A stretch of DNA of 64,000 nucleotides from Anisakis pegreffii (GCA_035041965.1 JAPYMA010001877.1:62001-126000); one strand, 5' to 3'. Counted from the first letter of the stretch, positions 39,133-52,199 are shown. Notes: a model not told the origin generated them from the sequence alone. Numbers and translations are program-made.

Positions 39133-39285
39133 GTACCAGTGCGAATATAATTTGAAGATGAACAGTGAGAATTGTCGACGGCTCGTTGACTGATTCGGAT
39201 GAATACTGCTTACTGCAGTTGCGTGCGAGTTATCGCGACTATTCTGCAATATGCACCTCGTTAATGTTCCAGTTTAAAACTTCAG

Positions 39286-40162
39286 ATGGATTGGAATAAA
39301 TCCCGGTCTCCAAAAAACCTCTCAGCTGGCGTTCATTCCAGTGGTGCACGCAAGCAGTCGATAACTGCGCAGTTGACCCGTTCGGCAAGGCGATTCTCAG
39401 CCGCCGTTGCACCACAGTTCACTAAACTCGACGCTTTCCCACTTCTGCAGAAGTATCGCTCATTACATCTTCGTATTTGCGATATCTCACAGGTTATTCT
39501 AAAATCCCTTTATTCATGCTCATTATGAATTCGTCACGACCCATTTCAACATCAAAACCATCAATCCCCAAAGTAATGTCTAATATTGCCGTCCCTAATA
39601 TTGCTGTCTTTTGGCACCAAAGAAACTGTTCGAACATAAAATAAAGCCCACGATAATCCAGAACAGGGATGATACTATTGTCTTTATAAATGCTCTATAC
39701 AAATTGGTTGATAAGGAACGACATTTCCAGCTAGAAATCGCGGTGGAACGTTACTTGGCCAATAACTCCGTTCAGTTCAGTCCTATCGATTTCGAAATCA
39801 CCGATGAGAATAACTGCCGTGTTCTAAACGTCAGTTTACATCCTGAAGAAATGGTTTTGGCCGAAGGTGCACGTCGGATTTTTGCAGTTACGTTTGGCGA
39901 TGCAAGCACTGACGCAAGCGGAACTGTTATAGCTAAAATTAGGCATCCTGTATCAGGTGAGTGGATTGGTCTATTCGTGGGCCGAAATGGGCATACCGAA
40001 CGCGGCGGAGCACTTGCTAAATGGCTTGGTGTTCCAGAAGTTCATCAAGCACCCAGCAACGATCACATGTACATTTGCATCATAACTGGCAGTAATTCAG
40101 ACTGGACCATTATACGTTGCGCAAAAAAAACTTCTATCACCGAATGGCCCTCAAATTGGTGA
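39286..40162 (+). CDS. 3' part of an uncharacterised gene
   Basis: Exon 39286-39492 follows the acceptor AACTTCAG and starts ATGGATTGG. It encodes 69 residues, basic at first (ARKQSITAQLTRSARR) and ending QKYRSLHLRICDISQ before a GTTATT donor. It joins in phase to 39623-40162 (acceptor CACCAAAG with an upstream pyrimidine run), which encodes 179 residues: KLFEHKIKPTIIQNRDDTIV, then HFQLEIAVERYL, a mixed alpha/beta stretch, YICIITGSNSDWTIIRC and a TGA. AATAAA is at 40171-40176. The terminal exon contains an in-frame 81-base segment (39957-40037) with perfect GTGAGT and CAG ends, but it is GC-rich and open, so it is probably coding or optionally spliced. No family was recognised. The ATG may be internal if upstream exons exist. 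Confidence 0.55.
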
Positions 40163-40170
40163 ACGTTGAA

Positions 40171-40176
40171 AATAAA
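40171..40176 (+). other. Poly(A) signal AATAAA
   Basis: It lies eight bases after the TGA of the 39.3-40.2 kb gene. This is very close, but short 3' UTRs are common in nematodes. Confidence 0.7.
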
Positions 40177-40179
40177 ACT

Positions 40180-42846
40180 GTTGGCTGAGGAGAGAAATCA
40201 AGAAATCAAGATAACAGTGAAGTGATTTAAGGAATGCGTGTATTCGAATTTGTTGAACAGTTATCAACAGAAACCATACAAATTTCATCATGTGTTGACG
40301 ATTTTGATCGATGCTCAATAGAACAAGTGTCAAGTTCATGGTTGAACGTACTCTCTTTTTGTGGCTGCCTATTCACAAGCCTCCAATGGCACTTCATTAA
40401 GAACGATACTTTACTTGCTGTTGTTCGACCAGAGTTCGCTTTCTTCGATGAAAATTCGATCAGGTTTGCTTCTAGTTGGTTTTCCGTGAATCATTCATTA
40501 TTGAGCGGCTTGTTGAAAAGAGGAATTCGTACAGTAAAAAACTGTTAGGTCTGAATTCCATGTTTTCACGCCGCATCTCATTTTGTTGTTCAGAAAGTTG
40601 AATGAATCATCGCATGCACAGTTCTTCCCAGTTAAATGAATTTGAGATGGTTTAGAAGTTCGAGCACAATGAACCGATGAAGTGAATGATAACGAACTGA
40701 CAATAAGTGGTCGTTTCAGGATGGAGTGGTCAGAGCATGCTGATAACGAATTGCGCATGTTGGTGATCGCATTTGGTATGGCACAAATGATACGTGAAGC
40801 ATTCCCGTCGTTGATTCATATACTTCGCGAGCAACGGATGAGGAGATTGGGTTGATGATTGGAGCAGAACATTGAATCGATGATGAACATTCCAGTTCAC
40901 GTTCACAGCATGTTTGTAACTTGCAGCCGTTTCATGCAACGTGCAACGTTTTCATATATGTGATATCAGCTGCTTATATAAGTGTAAATATTACTCCTCA
41001 AATAGAATCATCCTTCTTTTATTCCCAATTGTGTGATACTCTCAAGAATTTGTTACCATTGAGTTCAGCCACATAGCGCGCATAACAATTCTATCGCCGC
41101 GTTCCTCAGTGTGAGAGTCAAACTAAATTCCAATTCCTGACATGGTTAATTTCCCAGGAAATGTACGTTTTTACGATAATAAAGTACGATAATAAAGTCA
41201 CCCGCGTATAGCAGTAATGTATTCGATGGACTCTTTTCCCCTCATCACTTGTCAATTATCAATTCCTGAATAGTAATAACCTTCCAATTTGATTCGGAAA
41301 TTATTTCTTCATAATGATGGCTTCAGCTGATCAATATATTTGCAGGCGAAAAAAGCCACGATGAATGCTTTGAGTTTATTTGCGGTATACCGCTAAAAAT
41401 GTTGCCAGAACCAACGAATTATAGTACCCGGTAGCCAATATGCACATTTCTTTCTAATCTAGGTTCGCCGCAAGAGCTTGCCTGATTCATAGATTCATAA
41501 CAGTTGCGTCCTCAGATGAAATCCTCAGATGAAATTAGATAACTGCAATGAACTGCATGGTTGAATGTCGTTAAAATGATGTGCAGTAAATACTCAAATT
41601 GAGCAAAAATATCCTCTGATCTGCTCGCTCAATTCCATCCAGAGTAATGTAATCGTTGTTGATGTGCAATCACTGGGAGAAATTCAATTGATTAGCAATT
41701 CAGACGCATATTCTTCACAGAAATTACCGTCCACACTAACTTTATTCATAGAGGATTCGTGGACAGTAGCAGCAAAATTGTGCGAATCACAGTGACTTCG
41801 TCCACTCATAGAGAGATCGCTTCTAAACTGCACGTTCTACGATGCTCCACAGTGTCATAGGAACAACATGAATAATGTTGCGTGTGAATGAATGAACTAA
41901 CTCGCTGATTCTTATGTTTCTCTATTGCTAAACCACCTAAATCCTGAATGGTCCTGAGGTGCTCACAACATTTCTGCTTCGATGAACTTAAACTTAAACT
42001 TGAAGTTGTTGGTGTTCCGTATGATTACCTGGCAGTATTCACTTACATTATTCTTTATCGGTTCAATGCAACATTTCAATTTTCAGCCGTTTGCTATCTA
42101 CCATACACACTTTTGACTGCTTAATAATTTTCTCACGTGCAGCTTCGCATCACGCAATGTGTTAAAGTTGTTTTCGAAGTGTCATTTCCTTATAAATTCT
42201 CTTCCATCTGAACTATGCAAAAAGAACACATTGAATGAACTATGAATTTGCGTTGTAATTGTATTGAAATGCCGAGTTTTGTCGCGAAAGCATTAATTGA
42301 ACAAGTTGTTCTGTTCACGAGAATAACCCAGAAGAGTTGGCAAAATAGACAAATTCGTGAAAATATTTTGATGAGAAGGAATATTTGATGAGAACTATTT
42401 GAGTCAGTTTTTGTTTTGCCAGTGCATTGATTTTTTTTGATTTGTCCACCTTGATTCGTTCACTTCATATAAATCACCAATTACAAGTCAGTACGAGAGA
42501 TGCTGCCATATTGTGATTATTAAGGATGACAAATTTATCGAGATTTCCTCCTCCTGGCTCAACTGATCCATTCCATCAATCAAGTTATGAATTATCTCAG
42601 CACTAATAAAATCTCTTTCGAAGTTGATTTCGCATCATTCATCACGCACAACAAAATTCCTTATCTCTATGAGAAGTTGAGTTTTGGGTGAGGATTGTTC
42701 GAGAGGAACCAATCGACACTCGAGTTGATTGGTCGTTCACCTTTCCAAGATGCTCACTTGACCAAAACGAGTACGGTGCTCGACGGCGGTGTATGAATGT
42801 TAACCGTAATTCTCAGTGCGTTGAACGATAAATTAAGGGCACTCAC
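40180..42846. other. Intergenic stretch, nothing assembled
   Basis: The 104-codon open frame at 40234-40548 has no splice sites or recognisable motif. Two short direct repeats of 13 bases are present (ACGATAATAAAGT near 41174; ATCCTCAGATGAA near 41509). No gene is claimed. Confidence 0.4.
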
Positions 42847-42996
42847 AAATCCACTTGAGTTTTTTGTCATCGTCATTTGAATTTCAATTGTGTTATAATA
42901 AAAATCTAATTGTTCAAGTAACTCATCATAAATGTGTGTGTCATGAAATTCACGCAGTCTCATCAAATGACCTTCGGATTTCTTCAAAATACACAG
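42847..42996 (-). CDS. Candidate internal exon, helical segment
   Basis: A minus-strand phase-0 exon of 50 codons lies between the acceptor CAGGTTTAG and a perfect GTGAGT donor. It reads LKKSEGHLMRLREFHDTHIY, then DELLEQLDFYYNTIEIQMTM. The length, charge pattern and donor support coding. An alternative frame (EEIRRSFDETA then stop) is shorter. The family is unknown. Confidence 0.4.
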
Positions 42997-45906
42997 CTAA
43001 ACCTGCATATTTGTAAAAAATCACTGGATTTCTGGTGGAGTTTCTGATAATGGTAGATCATGCGTGATTGAATGCAAAATGAGGCATTAAGAAAAGACTG
43101 CCACCAGACTGATTCAAATAAATAACCTTCAAGTGGGTCCTATGAGAAAATTGAATGGGTCACTGGGAAATAACGTTGAGCAATCGAGTGAAACCTCACA
43201 AAACTGGTGATGAAGACTCTCATCTGAGGTCTTCAGTGAAGGATAAGTTCTTTTGCAGAGCTTGAAGAAAGCTCGGGCTACACTCATCGCCAATAGAAAA
43301 TTCGCCGCCAAAAGGTTTATCTCCCAACAAATCGCACGCATCATTAATGTTCAGGAGGATTTCGCGATGGAGAATTTCGGTGATCCTATCCTCGCTTTCC
43401 TATCTCTGTTCACTTCCCCAATATTTTCCAAGGCATTTTCGGGGTCCAGGACAGTAACTTTCCCACCGACTTTCCCCGTCTCTGACTTTTCCCGGATTAT
43501 CAAGACTCCCTTTCTCTAAAAATTTTCGAAAAATTCTGCGAACTTCGTCTGAAATTAATGAATTAGGTTCAAAACATCAAAAACGTGAATTTGGAACGAT
43601 TTCAGTGACGATATTTTCACTTTTCATGCGTGTTGAGTTTTTGAGCTGAACCCCACAGAATTCTGTGGTTTTGCTATGTAATAGTTTGATGCTGCTGCAT
43701 GCTGTAGCTGGGAGGTATCTGCTCTGCAAGGGATGAATAAGGTATAAAGAAGGTTTGATCAGCGGGAACATGTCCATAGCGAACCTTCAGGAGGCCAAAT
43801 ATACTAAAGGGGACCAGCCATCTACACCCAATATGAAGCTGATCGTGAATCATAGCGTCTGCTTCACAAACTGATTTCAACTGTTTTACAACAACGATTA
43901 CATATTTTTCGGTGGAAATTGAAAAATATTGTTCGGTCATGAATACGATCGAAAATTTATGCAAATCCCATGGTTCACTGTATTCAAACGAATCAATCTT
44001 TGGATTGTTCATTAAATTCAAATTTATTTTGATCAATATGTAATCAGAAAGGATACCATCAACATGCTATCAACACACTGAAATGAAGTGACAATATGAT
44101 GGCTCGGAATTTTTTATCTTTAAAAAATTTAGCTGAATGGGAAATTTGAATTTATTTCAATTTAAATTATTCGATAGCGCCATGAAAAATTCCTCTGTAA
44201 TTGAGTAATGCTTCATGAACACGCGAATTTGCATAACGCTACACTAAACAGTTGAGAGCTTCGTTCACGTATCATTATCGATACTCAACGCAAAGTCAAT
44301 ACGTGCTCACTGATACGGTCGTTGACTAGTGTGAAGAAAGAAACAATTCGATGCGATTGCGCTTGACTACAAGGCAGTTGTCAAACTTCAAATAACGACG
44401 ACATGTTGCTACAATTCCCAGATGAGATCGAATTTCTTTCCACTCTTTGTGAATGCAAATTAACAACAACAAAAAATTGGTGATTTGCAGTGTTTCCATC
44501 TGGAACAGAATTGAAATGCAAATTTTTCCAAATCCTCATTGCGCTAACGGCTTGAAATGGATAGGAGTGAGACTAAGAGAAGCAACATCTCACTTATTCA
44601 TTGTCCTTCTTCCTCACTTATAAGCTCATCTGATAAAATATAACAGCTACAAATAATCAACATTTTAGAATTATGATTTGTGGCGTTCTGAAATTGATCG
44701 ATAGAGACTGAAAACGACCGTCAAACAGATAAACCCTGTACACTTTGAACTGGATTGGAGAAAATATCTATGTAATTTCCTCCGATCCATATGCCTTCAA
44801 GAGAAAAAGGCGGTGCAAATGAGTTTCATACTCATTTTCAACAGATTTTTTTGAAAGACCTCAACACTGGCCAAAAAATGACGGTCAAGGATCTCCTACG
44901 ATAATCAGCCAATAACTTGCCGAATTGTTGCTTAATGAATTTTTAGCATCTAGAGTGATGCATTGGAGGAGAGAATTGAGCACCGCTACTAATACATATG
45001 GCGCTTAATCAACGTTCGTTGATCATCGATTAAGCCAACATTGATATACAATATTACTGCACGGTTATCCTCTGTGTTCAGGTTATGTCTCCGTTCTATT
45101 CCATCCAATTTGCATCCCGTGAAAAACTGATGAATGAGCAATTTTTGACGTTCACCTTTACAATGTCAAGTCGACTATTATCCGACGCCATCAACGGTAG
45201 TTCCAACTCAATGTGTGTATAGTGAGATATGGTAACTCAGGATGAATATTGGTAATAGGGTCAGCCATTGGATGGGTAATTCAAAAAAGGACTTCAACGC
45301 ATACCGAGCACCAGCTCTAGCCAACTGCTCGATGCACTTCAGATGCTCTTCAACTGGTCAGCGAACTAAATCGGTACAGAATGTATGGGACGTTTGAACT
45401 CTGATGCAGATTACCGTCTCTTCATTTGAATGTTATCAATATGAGGCACACCGAACCTAATCTGACCATTCAGTAGACTTCAAACATTGAATGGGAGTAA
45501 TTCAGTAATTGTATGAAATAATTCATCACTCAAGCGAGAACTTCACGAGATACCATGAAACATTGTCAAAATATATGAAAAAATCCACCTATGAGCCATG
45601 AATTTATCTCAAAAGAATGGAAGAATGTGGATTTCAAGAGGTGAATTAGAGAAAACACGTCACGGATTTATAAACAGAGCACTTCACCACAAACATTCAC
45701 TTAACTACACTCTGATGAACATTGAGATAATGCTCGTCATGGTGCAGTCACGCTGACAAAGAGCTATTACTAAACAATTTTACGCGCAACATTTTCGTTG
45801 CTATTTCCCCTTGAAGATTTGCTTCCCGACTTGCTCTTCTCTTGTCAAGAAGTTCGTTTCTCGATGAGTATTCAGTTATGAAATAGGTTTGAATGAAAGC
45901 ACTTAC
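42997..45906. other. Mostly unassigned; GC-richer patch at 43360-43520
   Basis: A patch at about 43360-43520 is richer in GC, and its minus strand is purine-rich (GGGAAAG words), possibly an old element. A 16-base palindrome, CCACAGAATTCTGTGG, lies near 43651. The 120-codon minus-strand frame at 43674-44036 lacks splice support. A compound inverted repeat (GCTTAATC ... GATTAAGC) lies at 45003-45035. Confidence 0.35.
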
Positions 45907-45995
45907 TTGACTGGAGGCACGATGACGTTTCTTTTTACCCATTTGAGAGAGTCCCACTCGAGCGAGTTGCTGTTGCTGCCTGCAGTTGGGTTGAA
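45907..45995 (-). CDS. Candidate exon, basic linker
   Basis: Bounded by the acceptor CAATTTCAG and a perfect GTAAGT donor, it encodes 29 residues with two leading bases: QPNCRQQQQLARVGLSQMG, then KKKRHRASSQ. The frame stays open beyond the donor (NELLDKRRASREANLQGE), so the intron may be retained or the true exon longer, to about 45790. The strongly basic run could be a nuclear localisation signal or cytoplasmic tail. The family is unknown. Confidence 0.4.
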
Positions 45996-47332
45996 CTGAA
46001 ATTGACTAGTACAAATTGTGACACACTTACATTAGTTCGAGCGATCTTGTATTCGTGTTAATCCAGCGAGAATACAATCGAACACGTTCAGTGAACAACA
46101 TTAAATGATTCAGCCTCAAAAACTCGGTGATAAACGAGAAAATTAGATGAACAGAATGTGAATATCTTGGAAGAGGAGGAAAGTCGTTGAATTGTTGCAC
46201 AAAAACAACTTAGAAAGTGTACCGTTGAAGTAATTGTGTTTTTTTTTTCAGATGAGCAAACGATAATTCAATGTGCCGAGAGAGGAGCGATTGCGTATAG
46301 TACGAAATAAAGAGCAAAAAGACTTAGTTATGTGCTTAAAAGAGTGTTAAATGTTGAAAGCAATTTCCAGCATGCTATCGAGTGGGTATTCCATCACACA
46401 AACTAATTAGTGCAAGGTTTTGTGCGAAGTATTTTCGAGAAAACCTTTCTTGAGAATGCTGCCTTTCAGCTGAATAAAACAAGACGGAAGAGACACACTG
46501 AATGTCAGTCGAGGATGTAAGATAATACAATGATATTATAGTGCTGCTGCTTATGCGTCATCCGGGTAATTGCTTTTGTTGGTTAGGTTTCATTTTCACT
46601 CTCAACACACATGCGCATATACTACACACGCGCATCTCATGGCTTTACAGGAAAGCGATCATGCGAAATGCCATTATCATTGAATTGGTAAGCCAACTTG
46701 TTCTTGCTCAAGAAGTCCTTATCGTTCGAATGGTTCAAAGAATGCTAGTGCTCATTTGACTACGAAAACGTTTAGCCGAAACTAGAAATGCAAAAAAACG
46801 CAGAATATTAAACCATCAAGGCCAACAATCTGCATGCAACATTCATTTCATCGGACAGCTTTCGAGGGCCCGTTGTTTCGTGAGATTTAAACTTGTGAAA
46901 CAGTAGAAAATGTATTCAATATAATACTAATTGCATAACAGTGATCGCAATTCAGCTAACACTGAATGCAGGCAGTAAAACCCATTAAAAATTGCCAAGT
47001 GCGACGTCGTGAACAAATGATAACGACACCATTGACAGTCAGTGAAGAAACTGAGCGGCAACCAAAAAAAAATGGTTTGATGTTGTTATAGTTAAAAATG
47101 TACTCCGGGTGGATAAGTGAAACAGATTTATCACTACTTTAAGGATAATGTACAAGTTTGAATATATCTGTTAGTTGTTGTTTTCATCGATATGAGTTAG
47201 TTGTGTGTTCCCAATCAACTTTAAAGGACTAAACAGACGGAATTTTTTTTTTTGAAAGTGAACTAGATGCTAAAAAAGTGAGTTGATAAATCTTTGTTGC
47301 TTTCACTCGTTTTCATTTTTTATTCCTTATAG

Positions 47333-47752
47333 CGAACATTTCTCTCGCAGACGTGTGTGCTCACAGCCGAACGCAATCGTTCACAACCTGAACGAATGGC
47401 ACCACCAAGTTTATCGTTTGCTCACAACCAATATCCCGTGGCCAAAAGTAGTCTGGGAATTCACCGTCATTAATAACGCAATCGAACGTCTGTTCGAGTT
47501 TCAAAAATGGCTGCTAGGAGCAGCACATTCAGTGCGTTCAGAACACAACCTGAAAACGCATTCTATGGATGCAATTCCAACAAAAACTAACACTTTTTGC
47601 AGAACAATGCATGCTCGTCGTCCTCATCACACGGCACCATTAAGGTGAAGAAATCACTTGCTAACGCACAAGCGCATAATAAAGTGCAAACAAATGAGTC
47701 TCTCAATAAATCACTCCTTATTATTAATATGAACGTTGAAAGGCTCACATAA
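47333..47752 (+). CDS. Last two exons of an uncharacterised gene
   Basis: Exon 47333-47531 (acceptor TTCCTTATAG, donor GTGCGT) encodes 66 residues with one leading base, including VHNLNEWHHQVYRLLTTNIP and WEFTVINNAIERLFEFQKWL. It joins in phase to 47603-47752 (acceptor CACTTTTTGCAG), which encodes 49 residues beginning NNACSSSSSHGTIKVKK and ends at TAA. Possible upstream exons have compatible ends: 46252-46294 (acceptor poly-T CAG, EQTIIQCAERGAI, phase 2) and a 40-base exon ending at a GTAAGC donor near 46690. The gene faces the minus-strand gene ending at 47888. The protein was not recognised. Confidence 0.5.
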
Positions 47753-47887
47753 TCAATTGTGCAGGACACACGTGACCAATTACCTCTCAACGTAGTTCGG
47801 TCGAATGAAACGATAGCGTAGTTGAAAAACTATTCAGAATTTGAGAAACAGTCAAACGGGGTTCACATTCTATAGTCCACTGTATTG

Positions 47888-49578
47888 CTAACACATGAGT
47901 GCAACAGAATGGGTGCAGAATGGATGGACGCGAAAAATTTGGAGTAATTCGATTAGTGTGTCCAGGATTTGAGTGTCTAGGACGCCTTTGACGAACAAGT
48001 GTGCCGGAATGCATGAATTTTTAAGCAGCTGCTTGTTCGGTCATCTTTCGATCAAAATTTTACCATTTCAGAAGACAATTTTTCATCTTTGGAATGGCAG
48101 TAGTGTTGAGTGAAATTGTTGCTAGTTGATAATTACTCTAGTGACCATGAAAAATCGAATTTCACAACACTTTGAAATGAAAATTTTGCGAGGTATTAAA
48201 GGCAGCCGCGAACTGAGCATGGATCATAAAACGAATAGCGTAAATGATACTTGGAGAAGCATAGAACGAGTCGAGCAATTTGGCCAGTGAACCAACCAAT
48301 CAAGCACATTATTGAAAGCCACAAATGGCATTGTTAAACGAATTTCCGCCGCATAACTGCCTCCAGTAATTTCCGTGCACAACAGTATGTTCGCTTGATT
48401 CACTAAGATGGTCGCCATCGAAGCACCAATTACGAAAAACTGATTAAGTGCATTATTTTGGAACTATTACTAATTTCCCTACCGGGGTGCGCTTCTGCTG
48501 AGCTCACTTGAATTAAATTCGTAGCGAGCGAGTAGTCACACAATGCCATCATGCACTTTGTCGACGTGTATTGATGCCGTCAAGCAATTGAGCCGTCCGT
48601 TTCCTGTGAGAATGGAGCGAGCATCTTTTCTGGATCAGACTATGCGTTCAAACGAGAGACAATTTCGTTTTGAAAGATGTATTTGTATGTTCGTGAATTT
48701 GACGTTAATAGAAATTAAGCTGATCGTGAGCAATTGGAATGCTAAATTTGTTGAAAACATTAAAATCTGTTCTCAACACTATTGTTCTATTCACAATGGC
48801 TCGCTTCCTTATGTTAGTAATTTTTCATGGAAATGTGCACAGGTATTGGCGAATATACTGCATTTTAGAGATGAAGATTGAACGATGCCATAAAATGGTC
48901 AGTATCACTTCTGAATGTGCATTTATAAATGAATAATTGAGAGCGGATCGCGTAAATTAGAATGCATGTTTGCTGCGTCGTCGTGTGTCCACTTAGTGAG
49001 ATTGGCCTAGCAAGAAGCATCGCTTTCGTCAACATATTCAATTGGTTGATCGATATTCTTAACAAGTACGAGCAAATTAGTAAGATAACGAAGGCAGTGG
49101 GTAAGCATGAATACGAAATGACTCAATAGGCACAACTCACAGAGAATTTCTCCGAAAGCGTTATTATCTACTCACTCAATACGATTTCACCGTTACGACA
49201 ACAACACTTGTTGCAGATTATGAAATTCGATTTTCAGTTTCATTTGTTACAGATTATGAAATTCGAACCGGTTCCAAAACTCACATGAAATATCCGTAAA
49301 CTAAACAAAAACAAACTCACAGCAAAAATCAGTTAATATGATAAAAAACCGTCATGAAAGTTATGACTGATACGGTGCTTCGCATGTGGATGACTTGAAC
49401 TCAGCACGCTTACCCGCTCAGTAATTTTTGACAGTGTTTCAAACAGCTTTGCAGCACTTTCGTCGAAGGAGAAATAAACCAACGCCAACAGTTTCTCGCC
49501 AAAATACAATTGCTCACCAAATCGGCAAGATCCAAGAACACGGCTTGAATTGCTCACGGTGGGAACAACAAACTTCAT
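47888..49578 (-). CDS. Uncharacterised gene, at least three exons
   Basis: Exons in descending order: 49414-49578 (ATG 11 bases after a GTGCAG acceptor, donor GTAAGC; 55 residues including RFGEQLYFGEKLLALVYFSF), 48251-48439 (acceptor TAATCAG, donor GTATCA; 63 residues including FFVIGASMATILVNQANILL then CTEITGG) and 47888-48028 (47 codons with TAG; GVLDTQILDTLIELLQIFRV). All junctions are phase 0, giving at least 164 residues; further exons may lie in the 974-base first intron. The middle exon is hydrophobic enough for a membrane helix and the TEITGGSY stretch faintly recalls SLC22-type transporters, but the last exon does not fit, so I leave it unnamed. The start looks trans-spliced. Confidence 0.5.
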
Positions 49579-50196
49579 ATATCACCTTCTGCACGCAAGC
49601 ATGCAAAAGCAAATGAACACTTGCAAACAACTGAAACTGCTTCGGTACGACCATAAAAGGAAGCAGGCGCAATCATGATGCTAAAAGTGTCCACAAAAAA
49701 GTGAACGCCGTTGCTATTGTGAGCTGTAAGAACTCATTTTCAATACGCTGACGTATTCCAGCGAACGATGACGATGATGATGTTCACGATAATGATGAGG
49801 AAATGATCGGTAGGTAAGGAGGCTGGCAATTTTAAATAATCGTTAAGTAGGGAAGTTGGCATGTTCAAAAACAAGAACCTGATGAGAGTGCTGAGGGAGA
49901 AGGAGACAGTCGTGGACGAAGTTTATGAAATGAAGAAAAGATTACTGATGGAACTAACTAGCTGCTGCTGCTGCTCGTAGTGACAAGATGGCGATTCAAT
50001 TCAATTCAAACGCGAAAATATCGCTGTGCTCGTTCCTAGTGAAGGTAGTGAATGAGATATATGCGTTCACCTACTGTTCATTAATAACACCATAATCTCT
50101 GCCTAACAACACAATTCACACCAAATTATAGTATGAATTATATTACGTCCATAATAGACGACATTCGCAGAATATTCATCCGATGTGACATGACAA

Positions 50197-50349
50197 ATGC
50201 ACAGTGCATGTGAGCGTATATTTGTAAAAGAAGACGATCAAAGGAATTGTTGCATTTGTTTGCTAAGTTTGTGCAGTTCAACTGACGGCAAATCTTGTGT
50301 GCTAGTACAAACAGCACAGAATCAACATCGAGCACCAAGTAAATATTCG
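50197..50349 (+). CDS. Candidate exon, Cys-rich
   Basis: The frame from ATG 50197 encodes 51 residues, with CERIFVKEDDQRNCCICLLS and later QNQHRAPSKYS, and ends at a perfect donor (TATTCG then GTAAGT). A GCACAG acceptor lies inside the first codons, so the ATG may not be the start. If spliced to the TCTTCAG acceptor near 50442 the protein would end eight residues later. Confidence 0.35.
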
Positions 50350-52017
50350 GTAAGTTTGCAGCAAAAAATGATGAATTCCCTACCCTTCTGTGACACTTTC
50401 AAACATTATTTTGAATGTGCAAGACTGCAATTGTTCCTCTTCAGCAACGTCAGCGGTATCGTACTCAATAAAACAACATATTCAGAGCGGAAATTTGCAC
50501 TGCGCATATCGTACCTGAACGAAATATCCACTGTTAGTAAGTCAGAGCGATTAATTCTATTTTCCATGCTGTTTGCTTAAGACACGAGGAAAATTTTAAT
50601 GAGCGAATTTGCCATCGGAGAGTTTCACTGCAATTGGATTTATTAATGCCTTTCTGAAGACATTATTTTATGGCTGAAAACAAACAAAATATAAGAATGG
50701 CATTTTGATGGGTATTGTTGCTTGCGTTCGTTTGCTCAATGAACAACACAGAGCACGCACCTATTTCGTTGTTTGTTTGCGTACACATTAATTCCACTGA
50801 AGCAGGCGGTGATGCTTCTTAAAATTAGCTAGTGATGAGCAATCCTCATTGCGGCTTTGCATTCCAATTTTTCCCATTGCTTTCTGCATGACTGATTCTA
50901 TTTGATCTTGGGATCACATCACTGTTGCATATTGAGCTGCGCGAACTGCTCGAATAATTGAGCCGTAGTTGATTTTCATTTATTAAATAGTTGCTCTGTC
51001 TGGAAATAAATCGGATGTAGAACTGAAATGTCCGCTGTTTATTGCAGTGAAAGAAAGCATGCTTTCGAACGAAAAGTAAATCTTCCGTTCAACACCCTCA
51101 CAGACATGTTGTGCTCATCAAACACAGCAGATGTATGAATAAAATTCCATGCATCCCATTAGAGGATGCGGTCTGTTGCGTTCGCTTTTTTCCGTTTACT
51201 CATGTTTTCCGATCAACTGCTCTTGTTGACCTACTATTTTCGTACTTATTTGTGCGTCAACATGCATTGCATCTCTACCAAATGAAGCCGATTGGTGATA
51301 ATGTAATGGAGAAAGCAGAAGGAAAAAAAAAAACCGTGCAAAGTCGGTTAACACTGAACAGTTGTAGTGGCTTGAACGACCTTTAGACTCGGTTCAATAG
51401 TTTTGAAATAAATCATTTTGATGTGCTTCTGTTGGGCATTCCACGGAGCTGAATGAAACGCTGGATGCCAGTTACAAGTGAAGAACAACACTAAGAAGAG
51501 GGGCGTACACTTTGAGTTCGCTGCTATATGAGAATTTCGAGTAACACCTAGAGTTTTACACCCAAAGTTCAATAGCTGCAAAATTTTCCACGCGATATTC
51601 TTAGGAAACATTTGAGACTTTGGCATCGGATACCACTTACAAGAAGAACATGAAAAAGCACAGTTCACGCCAATCACCGCATACTGGCATACTGAAAAGT
51701 TCGGGTTTTTGATCTTCGCATGAAATGTTTTTGGTTTCAACTTATCAAAAACGTTCTTCAACAAACACGGCTCATTTATTGCTCCGCATCTAAACTTTTT
51801 GATGGTCCTGTTTTCTTCACTTCGTATAGCTGTCAGCCTTCTGAGCCGTCATCGAAGTATTACTAGGTGTGAAGGGGAAAGTGAGCGATTCGATTGCATT
51901 CCAAGCCGAACCTGGCGATTAGTTAAAGAATGTTGAATATCACTGGCTTAGACGATTCTTGCAGTTAAACTGAAAAAAAAATCGTGCAAAACTGTTACGT
52001 TGTGTTCTGCAACACAG
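50350..52017. other. No assembled gene
   Basis: The longest minus-strand frame (51348-51764, 138 codons) has no splice junctions, start context or recognised motif, and chance frames of this size are expected in AT-rich DNA. Nothing else was recognised. Confidence 0.35.
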
Positions 52018-52199
52018 TTGAATTGAGCAGTGACTTCTTTTGCCGGAGATGGATAGTCAAAACTGTAGAAAAAGCGAAACTGATAAGAAAACACCCAGGG
52101 TATATTGAACGCTATCTTGAAAAGCATTCTGATCGATACAGGTCATCTTTACTGACTCAAGGCATGTGCGAAGTGGAAAGTTACAGCAGATTAACGTGA
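52018..52199 (+). CDS. Candidate terminal exon, basic helical protein
   Basis: After an acceptor near 52017 (TTCTGCAACACAG) a frame of about 59 codons ends at TGA 52197-52199. It reads RRWIVKTVEKAKLIRKHPGY, then IERYLEKHSDRYRSSLLTQG: dense in K, R, E and Y and clearly protein-like. An AATAAA at about 52491 is the first good poly(A) signal downstream. The family is unknown and the acceptor choice uncertain. Confidence 0.4.

Noticed and set aside
43674..44036. 120-codon minus-strand frame
   Set aside because: Reads somewhat like protein but has no acceptor, donor or known motif. Left unannotated.
48251..48439. Naming the 47.9-49.6 kb gene as an SLC22-type transporter
   Set aside because: Only a short TEITGGSY-like similarity; flanking exons do not show the transporter signature.
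51348..51764. 138-codon open frame on the minus strand
   Set aside because: No splice sites, start context or recognisable motif. Several frames of this length are expected by chance in 64 kb of AT-rich DNA read in six frames.
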